Shown here: in pieces, positions 38,949 to 47,389 of the stretch | How the letters are laid out: the number at the start of each line of letters is the position of its first letter | Position numbering within the stretch: position 1 is the stretch's first letter | NCBI RefSeq assembly: GCF_900172325.1 | Contig: NZ_FWFR01000001.1 | Coordinates: 620,001 to 684,000, forward strand | Source of the DNA: Oceanibacterium hippocampi | Lineage (GTDB): Bacteria > Pseudomonadota > Alphaproteobacteria > Sneathiellales > Sneathiellaceae | DNA length: 64,000 nt | Direction of reading: 5' to 3' | Notes under the pieces: generated by a model | What the model saw: only the letters and a program-made list of their open reading frames with translations | The model's database searches: none | Told to the model about the DNA's origin: nothing | Translations under genes and position numbers: made by a program

Positions 38949-40075
38949 GCCGCCTTCCGGACACCCTGGAGAAGCAGGTCGCAGATGCGCTCGATATCGG
39001 CGCTTTCCAGGTAGGGATGCATCGGCAGGCTGAGGACGCGTTCGGAAAGCCGCTCGGAAACCGGCAGCGAACCCTCGCCGTCGCCATAGTCGCGATAGGC
39101 CGGCTGCAGGTGCATCGGCCGGGGATAGTAAACCGCGCTTGGGACGCCCTGCTCGGCGAGGCTCTTCTGGAGCGCCTCCCGGTCGTCGACCAGCACGGTG
39201 TACTGCGCCCAGGCGCTGCGATAGCCGGCCGGGCGAAGCGGGGTCTGCAGGGTGCCGGAAAGCCACCGGTCATATTCCAGCGCGACCGCCTCGCGACGGT
39301 CGAGTTCGTCGGCGAAGATGTCGAGCTTGGCCAGCAGGATGGCCGCCTGCATGGTGTCGAGGCGCCCGTTAACGCCGATCCGGACAACATCGTATTTCGC
39401 CGTACCCTGGCCGTGCACGCGGATCGAACGGCAGACCTCGTAGAGCGCCTCGTCGTCGGTGAGGATGCCGCCGCCGTCGCCGTAACAGCCGAGCGGCTTG
39501 GCCGGGAAGAAGCTGGTCGCGGTCGCGTGGCCAAGGGCGCCGACCCGGCGGTTGCCGAGGCCGCCGCCGATGCTCTGGGCGCTGTCGGCAAGCAGGAACA
39601 GGTTCTCCTGCTCGGCGATCGGCATCAGCGCCTCGTAATCGGCCGGCAGGCCGAACAGGTCGACGGCGATGATTGCGCGCGGCTCGAGCAGGCCGGCGGC
39701 CCGCGTCGCCGCGATCTTGGCCCCCAGGTCGGCTGGATCGATGTTGAAGGTCCGCTCGTCGACCTCGACAAAGACCGGCGTCGCGCCGAGCAGCAGGATG
39801 ACCTCGGCCGTCGCGGTAAAGGTGAAACTCGGCACGAACACGGCGGCGCCGGGGCCGATCTCCTTGGCCATCAGCAGCATCTGCAGCGCATCGGTGCCGT
39901 TCGAGACGCCGAGCGCGTGGCGGGCGCCGCAGAAATCGGCCAGTCGTTTCTCGAACTCGGCCACTTCCGGGCCGAGAATATACTTGCCGTGCGTCAGCAC
40001 ATCCTGGATGCGCCGGTCGACTTCGGAGGCGATCCGCGCGTGCTGTGTCTTCAGATCGACGAACGGAATGGCCAT
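38945..40075 (-). CDS. DegT/DnrJ/EryC1 sugar aminotransferase (WbpE-like)
   Basis: 376 residues. The N-terminus IPFVDLKTQHARI matches the WbpE/DegT group, SNGTDALQ binds the PLP phosphate, and the PLP lysine lies in TSFFPAKPLGCYGDGG. WbpE transfers an amino group from glutamate to the 3-keto carbon of UDP-GlcNAcA. GGGAGAAGGCTC precedes the ATG. It follows the WbpB-WbpD fusion by 31 bases and overlaps the WbpA-like gene by 4, so the order of genes mirrors a single pathway. Confidence 0.9.
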   Translation of the reverse strand: MAIPFVDLKTQHARIASEVDRRIQDVLTHGKYILGPEVAEFEKRLADFCGARHALGVSNGTDALQMLLMAKEIGPGAAVFVPSFTFTATAEVILLLGATPVFVEVDERTFNIDPADLGAKIAATRAAGLLEPRAIIAVDLFGLPADYEALMPIAEQENLFLLADSAQSIGGGLGNRRVGALGHATATSFFPAKPLGCYGDGGGILTDDEALYEVCRSIRVHGQGTAKYDVVRIGVNGRLDTMQAAILLAKLDIFADELDRREAVALEYDRWLSGTLQTPLRPAGYRSAWAQYTVLVDDREALQKSLAEQGVPSAVYYPRPMHLQPAYRDYGDGEGSLPVSERLSERVLSLPMHPYLESADIERICDLLLQGVRKAA

Positions 40076-40106
40076 GAGCCTTCTCCCTGGCTAGCGATGC
40101 TGCAAT

Positions 40107-41699
40107 TCAGCCGTTACATGCTTCGAGTGTGCCGTCGGCGGTCTCGCGATAGCGCTGGCCGCTGCGCGGGCAGACGAGATCGTCGCCCAGTCGCTCCCCG
40201 CTCTCGCTGACCCAGCCGATCCGCCGCGCCGGATTGCCGACGACCAGCGCATGGTCGGGGACGTCCCTGGTCACCACCGCGCCTGCGCCGATCATGCAGT
40301 AGCGGCCAAGCGTGACGCCGCAGATGATTGTCGCGTTGGCGCCGATGGTCGCGCCGCGTCGCACCAGGGTCGGCAGGAACTCGTCCTTGCGCTCGACATG
40401 GGCGCGTGGCGTCAAGACGTTGGTGAAGACCATGCTGGGGCCGCAGAAGACGTCTTCCTCCAGCGTCACGCCCTTGTAGACGGCGACGTTGTTCTGCAGC
40501 TTGCAGCCGTCGCCGATCGCGACATCGGGGCCGATCATGACGTTCTGGCCGATGACGCAGCGCGCGCCGAGCCTGCTGCCGCCGAGCACGTGCGAGAAAT
40601 GCCAGATCTTGCTGCCGGCGCCGACCGAGACGCCGTCGTCGACGAGCGCGCTCGGATGGACGAAATAGTCGGACCTGGCCGTGGCGGCCGGTTTCGCCGC
40701 CGCCTCTGCTGCTGCCGCGGGCGAGGCGGGTCGTCCCGCATCCATGCTTTGCTGCGCCGCGTGGAGGATGGAAAGCACGTCGATCCCCTCGCGGGCATCG
40801 GTGCGCGGCGTCCGGCGGGTCGCGACGCAGTCGAGGAAATGACTCATCTCGGCGGTCAGCGGCTCGCCCTCGCTGAGCACGACACGCTCGGCATTGGCCT
40901 TGTTGGCGACCGGGACGCCGTTCTTCCACTCGATGCCGTGACGGTAGAGCAGCAGCTTGTCGTCCCAGCCAAGGGTGTCGTCGAAGACCAGCATGCCGCT
41001 TTCGCCGACGGCGACCAGCTTCTGTTCCTTGAACGGATGCAGCCACGAGACGAAGACATGGCCATGCAGGCCGGACGGGAAGTCCAGATGGGTCAGCGTG
41101 GTGTCGGCGATCGTTTCGTGCAGGTAACAGTGGCCGACCGCGGAGACGCGGTTCGGACGCTCGCCTGCAAGCGCCAGGATCATCGAGATGTCATGCGGCG
41201 CGAAACTCCAGAGAACATTCTCCTCGCGCCGCAGCTTGCCGATGTTGAGCCGGTTCGAATAGACGTAGCGAAGCCGCCCGAGCTCGCCTTCGCGGACCGC
41301 TTCCAGCATCCGCAGGAAAGCCGGGTGATAGTGCAGCAGATGGCCGACCATCAGCACGCGGCCTTCCGCCGCGGCGATCCGGGCGAGGTCCTCGGCGTCC
41401 GACAGCTCGAGCGCGATCGGCTTCTCGACGAACACGTCCTTGCCGGCCAGCAGGGCGTCGCGGGCGACCCGGTAGTGGGTGCCGGCCGGCGTTGCCACGG
41501 CGACCGCCGTGATCGCCTCGTCGGCGAGGATGTCGCCGAGCGAGCCTATCAGCGGCACGTCGAACTTCTCGGCGATCGGGCCGGCGAGTTCCGGATCGCT
41601 GTCGCAGATCGCGGCCAGCGCGCCGAGCTCGGAAAGAACGCGGGCGAGATTCTTGCCCCAATAGCCGCTGCCGACCAGCGCTACATGCCTAGCGGTCAT
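40107..41699 (-). CDS. Fused Gfo/Idh-type sugar 3-dehydrogenase and hexapeptide N-acetyltransferase (WbpB-WbpD-like)
   Basis: 530 residues in two parts. Residues 1 to about 325 are a Gfo/Idh/MocA oxidoreductase: NAD loop [14 protein letters not shown], then [10 protein letters not shown] with the usual EKP lysine, and the His-rich [10 protein letters not shown]. After an Ala-rich linker, residues from about 340 to 515 form a left-handed beta-helix with repeated hexapeptides ([27 protein letters not shown], and the ending GNPARRIG). In P. aeruginosa, WbpB oxidises C3 of UDP-GlcNAcA and WbpD acetylates the 3-amino group formed by WbpE. Here both steps are on one chain. Confidence 0.9.
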   Translation of the reverse strand: MTARHVALVGSGYWGKNLARVLSELGALAAICDSDPELAGPIAEKFDVPLIGSLGDILADEAITAVAVATPAGTHYRVARDALLAGKDVFVEKPIALELSDAEDLARIAAAEGRVLMVGHLLHYHPAFLRMLEAVREGELGRLRYVYSNRLNIGKLRREENVLWSFAPHDISMILALAGERPNRVSAVGHCYLHETIADTTLTHLDFPSGLHGHVFVSWLHPFKEQKLVAVGESGMLVFDDTLGWDDKLLLYRHGIEWKNGVPVANKANAERVVLSEGEPLTAEMSHFLDCVATRRTPRTDAREGIDVLSILHAAQQSMDAGRPASPAAAAEAAAKPAATARSDYFVHPSALVDDGVSVGAGSKIWHFSHVLGGSRLGARCVIGQNVMIGPDVAIGDGCKLQNNVAVYKGVTLEEDVFCGPSMVFTNVLTPRAHVERKDEFLPTLVRRGATIGANATIICGVTLGRYCMIGAGAVVTRDVPDHALVVGNPARRIGWVSESGERLGDDLVCPRSGQRYRETADGTLEACNG

Positions 41700-41762
41700 A
41701 GATGGATCCCGGGATTTTCAGGGTGGCGGCCGTACCGTACATGCGAGAAGCCTCGATCGGTC

Positions 41763-42737
41763 CTACTTGTCGTCGCCGGACTTTTCGCCGACCCGCAGAT
41801 GCTGGTTCGTGATCATGTCGAACCACATGGCGAAGAAGGTCGATTGCAGCCCGATCGAGAAGGCGAACAGCATCGCCATCATCGTCATGTCCGGGGCGTC
41901 GCCCTCGGCGATCCAGACAACGATGAGGCGGACGAACAGGATCAGGCTCATGGCCAGCAGGAACATGCCCAGGCCATAGAACAGGATCAGAGGATGGAAA
42001 TCGCGGATCAGGTATTTCGTGCCGAGCCGCCACATGAAGCGCTTGAACAGCAGCCAGCCGATCGTGAACACGACCTTGTGGATGCGGATGCCGCTCTTCT
42101 CGCCGACATTGTAGACCGGGCGAACCGGCACATCCTTGACCCGGCATTCGTGGACATTCAGCGTCACCAGCAGGTCGTTCGGCTGGCCGTAGCGCTTGTA
42201 CATCCGGTCCCAGTCGATCTCCGCCAGCGCCCGCTTGCCGATCGCGGTATAGCCGGTCTGGCTGTCGGCGATATGCCAGTAGCCGGAGGCGATCTTGGTC
42301 AGCAGCGACAGGATGGCGTTGCCGAAGAAGCGGGTCTTCGGGATCGTCGTGTAGGCGTCCGCGTAGATCAGCCGGTTGCCCTTCGAATAGTCGAACCCGC
42401 CGGTCGCGACTGGCTCGACGATGCGCGGCAGGTCGTCCGGATCCATCTGGCCGTCGCCGGCCATGACCACGGCGATGTCGATATCGTTGTCGCGCGCCCA
42501 TTTGTAGCCGGACGCGATCGCCCCGCCGACGCCCTGGTTGACCGCATGCTCGACCAGGACCACGCGGGGGTTGTCCTTCTGGTAGGCGCGGACGCGGTCG
42601 GCGGTGCCGTCCCGGCTCTTGTCGTCGACGATGACGATCGAATCGACGATGTCCGGCATGGTCTCGATGACCCGGCCGATCTGTGTCTCTTCGTTGTAAG
42701 CAGGGACGACGACGGCAATAGTCGCGGACTTGTACAA
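41763..42737 (-). CDS. GT2 glycosyltransferase, polyprenyl-phosphate sugar synthase type (DPM1/GtrB-like)
   Basis: 324 residues from a TTG at 42737 with GAGGAG six bases upstream; an ATG at 42830 that overlaps the epimerase stop would give 355 residues. The GT-A domain starts VVVPAYNEET, then DDKSRDGT and MAGDGQMDPDD, with DSQTGYTAI as in dolichol-phosphate mannose synthases. Two membrane segments near residues 245-300 anchor the C-terminus. Such enzymes load a sugar from a nucleotide donor onto undecaprenyl phosphate, making the donor that GT-C enzymes need. Confidence 0.85.
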   Translation of the reverse strand: MYKSATIAVVVPAYNEETQIGRVIETMPDIVDSIVIVDDKSRDGTADRVRAYQKDNPRVVLVEHAVNQGVGGAIASGYKWARDNDIDIAVVMAGDGQMDPDDLPRIVEPVATGGFDYSKGNRLIYADAYTTIPKTRFFGNAILSLLTKIASGYWHIADSQTGYTAIGKRALAEIDWDRMYKRYGQPNDLLVTLNVHECRVKDVPVRPVYNVGEKSGIRIHKVVFTIGWLLFKRFMWRLGTKYLIRDFHPLILFYGLGMFLLAMSLILFVRLIVVWIAEGDAPDMTMMAMLFAFSIGLQSTFFAMWFDMITNQHLRVGEKSGDDK

Positions 42738-42826
42738 GGACGGCTCCTCGCCCGATGAAATGATGTTCCGGGGATCCGCGCTACCTATCAGAGGCTCCGG
42801 TCCGGGGCAACTATATTGCCCGAAAC

Positions 42827-43906
42827 TCATATCCTGAAATGGTGTCGGATCGCCTCGACGGCGCGCGCCGCCGCAGTCCCGGTGCCGTAGTCGGCGATCT
42901 CGCGCTGGCCGGTCCGGGGCCCGCCCTGCCACAGCCGGTTCCAGCCCGCCTCGACCGTTTCGACCCATTCGGTTTCGTCGCGGAGCGTCGTGCAGGGCAC
43001 CCGGTGAAAATAGGCTTCCTTCTGCATGCCGCCGGAATCGGTGAACAGATGCGCCGCGCCGGCAAGCAGGCGGGTCATTTCCAGGTAGCCGAGCGGCGAT
43101 GTCAGCAACAGACCGGTCGTGTCGACGTCAAACCGGGACAGCCGCTCGCGGGTTCGCGGGTGCAGCGGCAGCACCACCGGCTGCTCCTTCGCCTCGGTCC
43201 GGAGATAATCGACAAGGCGGCGGAGCCGGTCGCCGTCATCGACATTCTCCGCCCGGTGCAGGGTCGCGACCGCGTAGTTCCGGTCCCGGAGCCCGAGGCG
43301 GTCGAGCGGCGCCAGACGGTCCCGGACCCGTTCGAGCGCGAACAGCGTCGCGTCATACATCACGTCGCCGACATGACGGATCTCGCCGGGCACGTTCTCG
43401 CGTTCCAGGTTGGCGATCGCGGCCCGGGTGGGGCAGAGCAGCATCGTGCTGAGCCTGTCGGCGACGACCCGGTTGATTTCTTCCGGCTGGCTGCGTCGGT
43501 TGGAACGCAGGCCGGCCTCGACATGGATGACCGGGATAGCCAGCTTGGCCGCGGCCAGTGCGCCGGCCAGCGTCGAGTTGGTATCACCGTAGACTAGCAC
43601 GGCGTCGGGCGCGAACCCGGTCATCGCGGTTTCGAGTGCGGCCAGCATCCGCCCCGTCATCGCGCCATGCGAGCCGCCGCCGATCTCGAGATTGCGAACC
43701 GGTTCCGGCAGTTCGAGTTCCTCGAAGAAGAGGGCGCTCATCTCGCGGTCGAAATGCTGTCCGGTGTGGACGAGAAGCTCTCGCATTCCGGATTGCCCGC
43801 GCAAGGCCCGGCTGACCGCGGCCGCCTTGACGAACTGCGGCCTCGCGCCGACCACGGTCAGGATCGTGAAAGGCTGTCCCCGGGACTGCCTGGCCGTCTG
43901 GGTCAT
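42827..43906 (-). CDS. Non-hydrolysing UDP-sugar 2-epimerase (WecB/WbpI-like)
   Basis: 359 residues from the ATG at 43906. GT-B fold marks are VVGARPQFVKAAAV at the N-terminus, HTGQHFD, YGDTNSTLAGA, HVEAGLRSNRR, LHRAENVD and TDSGGMQKEA, all standard for the family. WecB makes UDP-ManNAc; WbpI epimerises UDP-GlcNAc3NAcA at C2. Because WbpA-, WbpB/D- and WbpE-like genes are adjacent, WbpI activity, giving UDP-ManNAc3NAcA, is the better guess, but the family call does not decide. It is 10 bases after the asparagine-synthase-like gene. Confidence 0.88.
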   Translation of the reverse strand: MTQTARQSRGQPFTILTVVGARPQFVKAAAVSRALRGQSGMRELLVHTGQHFDREMSALFFEELELPEPVRNLEIGGGSHGAMTGRMLAALETAMTGFAPDAVLVYGDTNSTLAGALAAAKLAIPVIHVEAGLRSNRRSQPEEINRVVADRLSTMLLCPTRAAIANLERENVPGEIRHVGDVMYDATLFALERVRDRLAPLDRLGLRDRNYAVATLHRAENVDDGDRLRRLVDYLRTEAKEQPVVLPLHPRTRERLSRFDVDTTGLLLTSPLGYLEMTRLLAGAAHLFTDSGGMQKEAYFHRVPCTTLRDETEWVETVEAGWNRLWQGGPRTGQREIADYGTGTAAARAVEAIRHHFRI

Positions 43907-43916
43907 CGTGCGATCC

Positions 43917-45803
43917 TCATGATCCGAGACGGATGCCGTATGAGCCTTCGAGGCCGCGCAGCCAGCTGTCGAGCGACAGCAGCGCCCAGATCCGTCGCGT
44001 CGGCAATTCGTCGAGGATGCGATGTCGCGGTTCGCGGGGTGCGAGATAGCGCCGGGTGAGCGCATCGACGGCGGGCGCGGCGAGAAGCCGGCGGACGGGC
44101 GCTTCCGGGTCGAGCAGGCGGGCCTCCACGAAGCTCCGCAGCTCGCCACGGAACCAGCGCGCGAGGGGTGTCGGGAAGCCCCGTTTCGGCATCCGGTAAA
44201 GTCCTTCGGGCAGGCGGCCCCGCATGGCGCGCTTCGGGATCGCCTTGAGCACGCCGCCGGCGAGCTTACGGTCGGGCGCGATCGACAGCGCGAAATCGAC
44301 CAGGTCATTGTCGCAGAGCGGGGTCCGCGATTCCAGTGAATGGGCCATCGAGATCTTGTCCTCGACCATGAACAGGCCGGGCAGATAGGCTCCGACATAG
44401 ATCGCCATCAGCCGCCGGTAGGGATCGTCCTCTCCGGCTGTCATGCGCGCGAGCGCCGCGTCCGGCGCCTCGCCGGGATCCTCGCCCCCCATGAGCCGCC
44501 TGCGGGCTGCCTTGTCGAACAGCACCGGCAAACCGTGGCGGGTTTCCCCGCCGGCCAGCGAGCGCAGCAGGAAATAGCCGAGATGGGGCCATTCGCTGGC
44601 CCGGAAAGAGGCGAGCAGCGCCGCCGCCGCAAGCGGGTTCCGCGTCATCCGGCGTTTCAGTTCGGCGATCTTGAAGACCGGATAGCCGGAAAAGAACTCG
44701 TCGCCGCCATGACCGGTCAGGATGACCTTGACGTCGGACGCGGCGCGTCGGGCGACGACATACTGGGAGAAGGCCCCCGGTCCCATGCGTGGCTCGTCAA
44801 GGGCGGCGACCACCGCGTCGAAATGGGCGGCGAAATCGCCGGCGTCGATCGTGACCGTCTCGTGCCGGCTGCCGATGGCGGCGGCGACCTCGGCCGCGCC
44901 GCCTGCCTCGTCGTACCAGCCGCCGGCGCCGAAGCTTCCGGTGAAGGTCCGCAACGGACCCTCGCCGGCAGCGAAATGCGCCACGGTCGTCGAATCGAAG
45001 CCGGCGCTCAGATAGGCGGCGACCGGGACATCGCTCATCAGGTGGCGGTGCACCGCTCCGCCGGCCTCGCGAACAAAGCGGTCGGCGAGTCCCTCGTCAG
45101 TGGCGGCGACGGCGCCCGCGTCCGGTTCCCCGGCAAAGGCGAGCGACCAAAAACGCGTACGCTGCCGGCCGCCATCGGCGTCGAAGACGCGGATCTCGCC
45201 GGGCTGGACCATCTCGATACCGGCCAGCAGGCCGCGCCCCTCGAAACAATTCTCGAACGCGAGATACTGCCCGAGACCGGTGGGGTCGATCGTCAGGTCC
45301 TCCGGCATTGCCGCAAGAATCGCTTTTATTTCGGAGGCGAAAAGAACAAGCCCCTTATGCTCCCGGACATAGAGCGGCTTGATGCCGAGCCGGTCGCGGG
45401 CGAGCACAAGACGCCGCCGCTCGGTATCCCAGATCGCCGCGGCGAACATGCCGTTGACGGTCGGGAACGCGGCCAGTCCCTCCTGGCGGTAGCCGTGTAG
45501 CAGGACCTCGTTGTCGCTGCGCGAGTGGAAACGGGCGCCGCGGGCACGTTGGCGCTCGGCCAGCGCCGGTGCGTTGTAGATTTCGCCGTTGCAGACCAGG
45601 ATCGTGTCCCCGTCGTCGTTCCGCATCGGCTGGTTCCCGGCCGGCGAAAGATCGACGATCGACAGCCGGCGATGACCGAGGGCGATCCCGGGTGCCTGCC
45701 AGATGCCTTCGTTATCGGGGCCGCGATGGACCATCGCCGAGAGCATCCGGGCGAGCATTGGCCCTGGCTCCCGGGCGCCGAGGATGCCGGCGATACCGCA
45801 CAT
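43917..45803 (-). CDS. Asparagine-synthase-like glutamine amidotransferase
   Basis: 628 residues. The N-terminal glutaminase has the nucleophile Cys2 (MCGIAG), HRGPDNEG, LGHRRLSI and CNGEIYN. The ATP-pyrophosphatase domain follows, with LSAGFDSTT near residue 265 in place of the usual SGG-DSS loop, and LTGHGGDEFFSGY. Later EDKISMAHSLESRTP is a core synthetase motif. In surface-sugar clusters such AsnB-like proteins are thought to amidate uronic acids or other carboxylates rather than make asparagine. Its ATG shares one base with the stop of the upstream GT2 gene (TGATG). Confidence 0.88.
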   Translation of the reverse strand: MCGIAGILGAREPGPMLARMLSAMVHRGPDNEGIWQAPGIALGHRRLSIVDLSPAGNQPMRNDDGDTILVCNGEIYNAPALAERQRARGARFHSRSDNEVLLHGYRQEGLAAFPTVNGMFAAAIWDTERRRLVLARDRLGIKPLYVREHKGLVLFASEIKAILAAMPEDLTIDPTGLGQYLAFENCFEGRGLLAGIEMVQPGEIRVFDADGGRQRTRFWSLAFAGEPDAGAVAATDEGLADRFVREAGGAVHRHLMSDVPVAAYLSAGFDSTTVAHFAAGEGPLRTFTGSFGAGGWYDEAGGAAEVAAAIGSRHETVTIDAGDFAAHFDAVVAALDEPRMGPGAFSQYVVARRAASDVKVILTGHGGDEFFSGYPVFKIAELKRRMTRNPLAAAALLASFRASEWPHLGYFLLRSLAGGETRHGLPVLFDKAARRRLMGGEDPGEAPDAALARMTAGEDDPYRRLMAIYVGAYLPGLFMVEDKISMAHSLESRTPLCDNDLVDFALSIAPDRKLAGGVLKAIPKRAMRGRLPEGLYRMPKRGFPTPLARWFRGELRSFVEARLLDPEAPVRRLLAAPAVDALTRRYLAPREPRHRILDELPTRRIWALLSLDSWLRGLEGSYGIRLGS

Positions 45804-46867
45804 CAGTCTTTCTTGCCTTCCAGTGCCTTCACACGCGCATTGACGACGGAGAGCAGGTAATAGAGCTCCTCGTAATGCTTGCGGTTGACCTTGGCGAGAT
45901 AGACTAGGGAGACGAGCTGGATCGCGAACAGGGCGGATATCGCGACGATCGACAACGTGACCTGGCCGTCGACGATGCTGCCGCGTATCGCCGCGTAGAG
46001 GCTCTCGTCGGGGACCCCGCCGAGGCCGGCGAGACGGGCGACGAAATTGTAGAGGAACAGCAGGCTGCCGGCGATCACCAGCGCGCCGAGCACATAAAGC
46101 GGTGCCCGGGCGATCAGGCCCGGCTGCATCATGTAGCTGTAGAGCAGGTGGCTCGAGATCGTTTCGGTCATCCGGAAGATGGCGCCGATACCGGTGCCTG
46201 ACGCCCGGTCGCGGTCGCGCCAGCGGAGTCGGGCCGGCACCTCCTCGACGCGGAAGCCGAGCAGCATGCCCTTGGTCAGAATCTCCAGGTGGATATCCTT
46301 GTCGCCCGAAGTGAGCACCAGGGTCTCCAGCACCTCGCGACGGAAGCCCCGGACCAGGCAGGTGACGGTGTGGAAGCGCCGCCGGAGGCCCCAGGTCAGG
46401 ATTCGGTTGCCGAGCCTGGAAACCGCGAGCCGCAGTCCCGGCACATTCTCGATCGAACCGTCCGGATGATAGGCCGAGGCGAGCGTGATGTCGGCCGTGC
46501 CGTTTGCGAGCGGCGCGAGCAGTGCCGGAATATGGTCCGGCGAATAGGAAAGATCGGAATCGAGGTAAATCACGTAGGCGCCGCGCGACGCCGCAAATCC
46601 GGTGCGGACGCCGAAGCCGCGGCCCAGATTGACCGGGTGGCTGGCGACCCGGAGCGGCAGGCCCTCGGCTGCCAGCCTGGCCAGGATCTCGGCGGTTCCG
46701 TCCCGGCTGCCGTCGTCGACGACCACGATCTCGTAACCCTGACCCGCGTTCATCGTGGTCGCGAGATAGCTCGCGAGTTCGCGCAGGTTGCGTTCCGCGA
46801 TCTTGGCCTCGTTGTACATCAGCATGACAACGGACAGGTGACATGGTTCGATGGCGGAAGCGGTCAT
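45803..46867 (-). CDS. GT2 glycosyltransferase with C-terminal membrane anchor (GtrB/DPM1-like)
   Basis: 354 residues. The GT-A domain opens VVMLMYNEA, then VVVDDGSRDGT and YLDSDLSYSP, as in polyprenyl-phosphate sugar synthases. Two membrane segments at about residues 255-275 and 305-330 close the protein, followed by a short basic tail. The likely role is transfer of a sugar from a nucleotide donor to undecaprenyl phosphate. It is the first gene of the sugar block and is coupled to the AsnB-like gene. Confidence 0.85.
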   Translation of the reverse strand: MTASAIEPCHLSVVMLMYNEAKIAERNLRELASYLATTMNAGQGYEIVVVDDGSRDGTAEILARLAAEGLPLRVASHPVNLGRGFGVRTGFAASRGAYVIYLDSDLSYSPDHIPALLAPLANGTADITLASAYHPDGSIENVPGLRLAVSRLGNRILTWGLRRRFHTVTCLVRGFRREVLETLVLTSGDKDIHLEILTKGMLLGFRVEEVPARLRWRDRDRASGTGIGAIFRMTETISSHLLYSYMMQPGLIARAPLYVLGALVIAGSLLFLYNFVARLAGLGGVPDESLYAAIRGSIVDGQVTLSIVAISALFAIQLVSLVYLAKVNRKHYEELYYLLSVVNARVKALEGKKD

Positions 46868-46973
46868 CGGTCTCGTCGGGCAGGGAATAGGGCCGGGCCG
46901 GCGCTTGTCCCGTTTGTCTTACGAGCGCCGCTGTCGTTCCGCAACCCGCATTCGCCCGACGGCGCGGCCGGAT

Positions 46974-46982
46974 ATTATCACA
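46974..46982 (-). promoter_or_regulatory. Candidate extended -10 promoter of the sugar-block operon
   Basis: On the minus strand TGT followed by GATAAT (TGnTATAAT-like, five of six in the hexamer). No good -35 is visible, as is common for extended -10 promoters. The predicted leader before 46867 is about 100 bases. Confidence 0.38.
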
Positions 46983-47107
46983 GGGATGGAACCGTCCCGG
47001 GCACGGTTCGGTTTTCCCTGCCTGCGCCGCCCGGTTCGGTTATATCTCTCAGCCACGGGGCGGCCTCGAGCCGCCAGCGGGCTCGACCCGGCGAACAGGA
47101 GAACGAC

Positions 47108-47374
47108 ATGGCACAGGATTCGGACAGCCCGATCGCGGCCCCGGACGAAGCGACCCAGGCGCTGTTGCGGCAGGCGGCCGAGATCATCACCGGTCATCTC
47201 GACCAGGCCTGGACCGATTGCGAACGCGCCGGTCTCGACCGCGGCGTTTTCACGGCGGCGATGATGGCGACGCTGATGCAGGCGATGCAGTCGAGCCTCG
47301 GCGAGCGGACCGGTGACGCGCTCCGCGAGATGGTCGAACTGGCCGAACAGGCCGCGACCGACCGCCTGCAATAG
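47108..47374 (+). CDS. Small protein of unknown function
   Basis: 88 residues from the ATG at 47108, with AACAGGAGAACGAC upstream, a strong site. The sequence is acidic overall and mostly helical, with many Ala, Met and Gln residues (TAAMMATLMQAMQ) and no cysteine pair, signal peptide or membrane segment. I do not recognise a family. It is divergent from the sugar block and convergent with the hydroxyacyl-CoA dehydrogenase 15 bases away. The good ribosome binding site makes it likely to be real. Confidence 0.7.
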   Translation: MAQDSDSPIAAPDEATQALLRQAAEIITGHLDQAWTDCERAGLDRGVFTAAMMATLMQAMQSSLGERTGDALREMVELAEQAATDRLQ

Positions 47375-47389
47375 TGCCTCGGTAGCGCC

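Noticed and set aside
35628-39014. 1128-codon plus-strand open frame across the second GT-C and nucleotide-sugar dehydrogenase genes
   Set aside because: It is antisense to two genes with clear families, is full of Arg, Asp, Gln and Gly with no motif, and reflects high GC codon use on the opposite strand.
43917-45803. Housekeeping asparagine synthetase
   Set aside because: The position in the sugar operon and the altered ATP loop favour a glycan amidotransferase, though this is not proven.
25616-46867. Recently acquired genomic island
   Set aside because: I saw no flanking mobile genes, repeats or obvious base-composition change; codon use looks like the rest of the window by eye.
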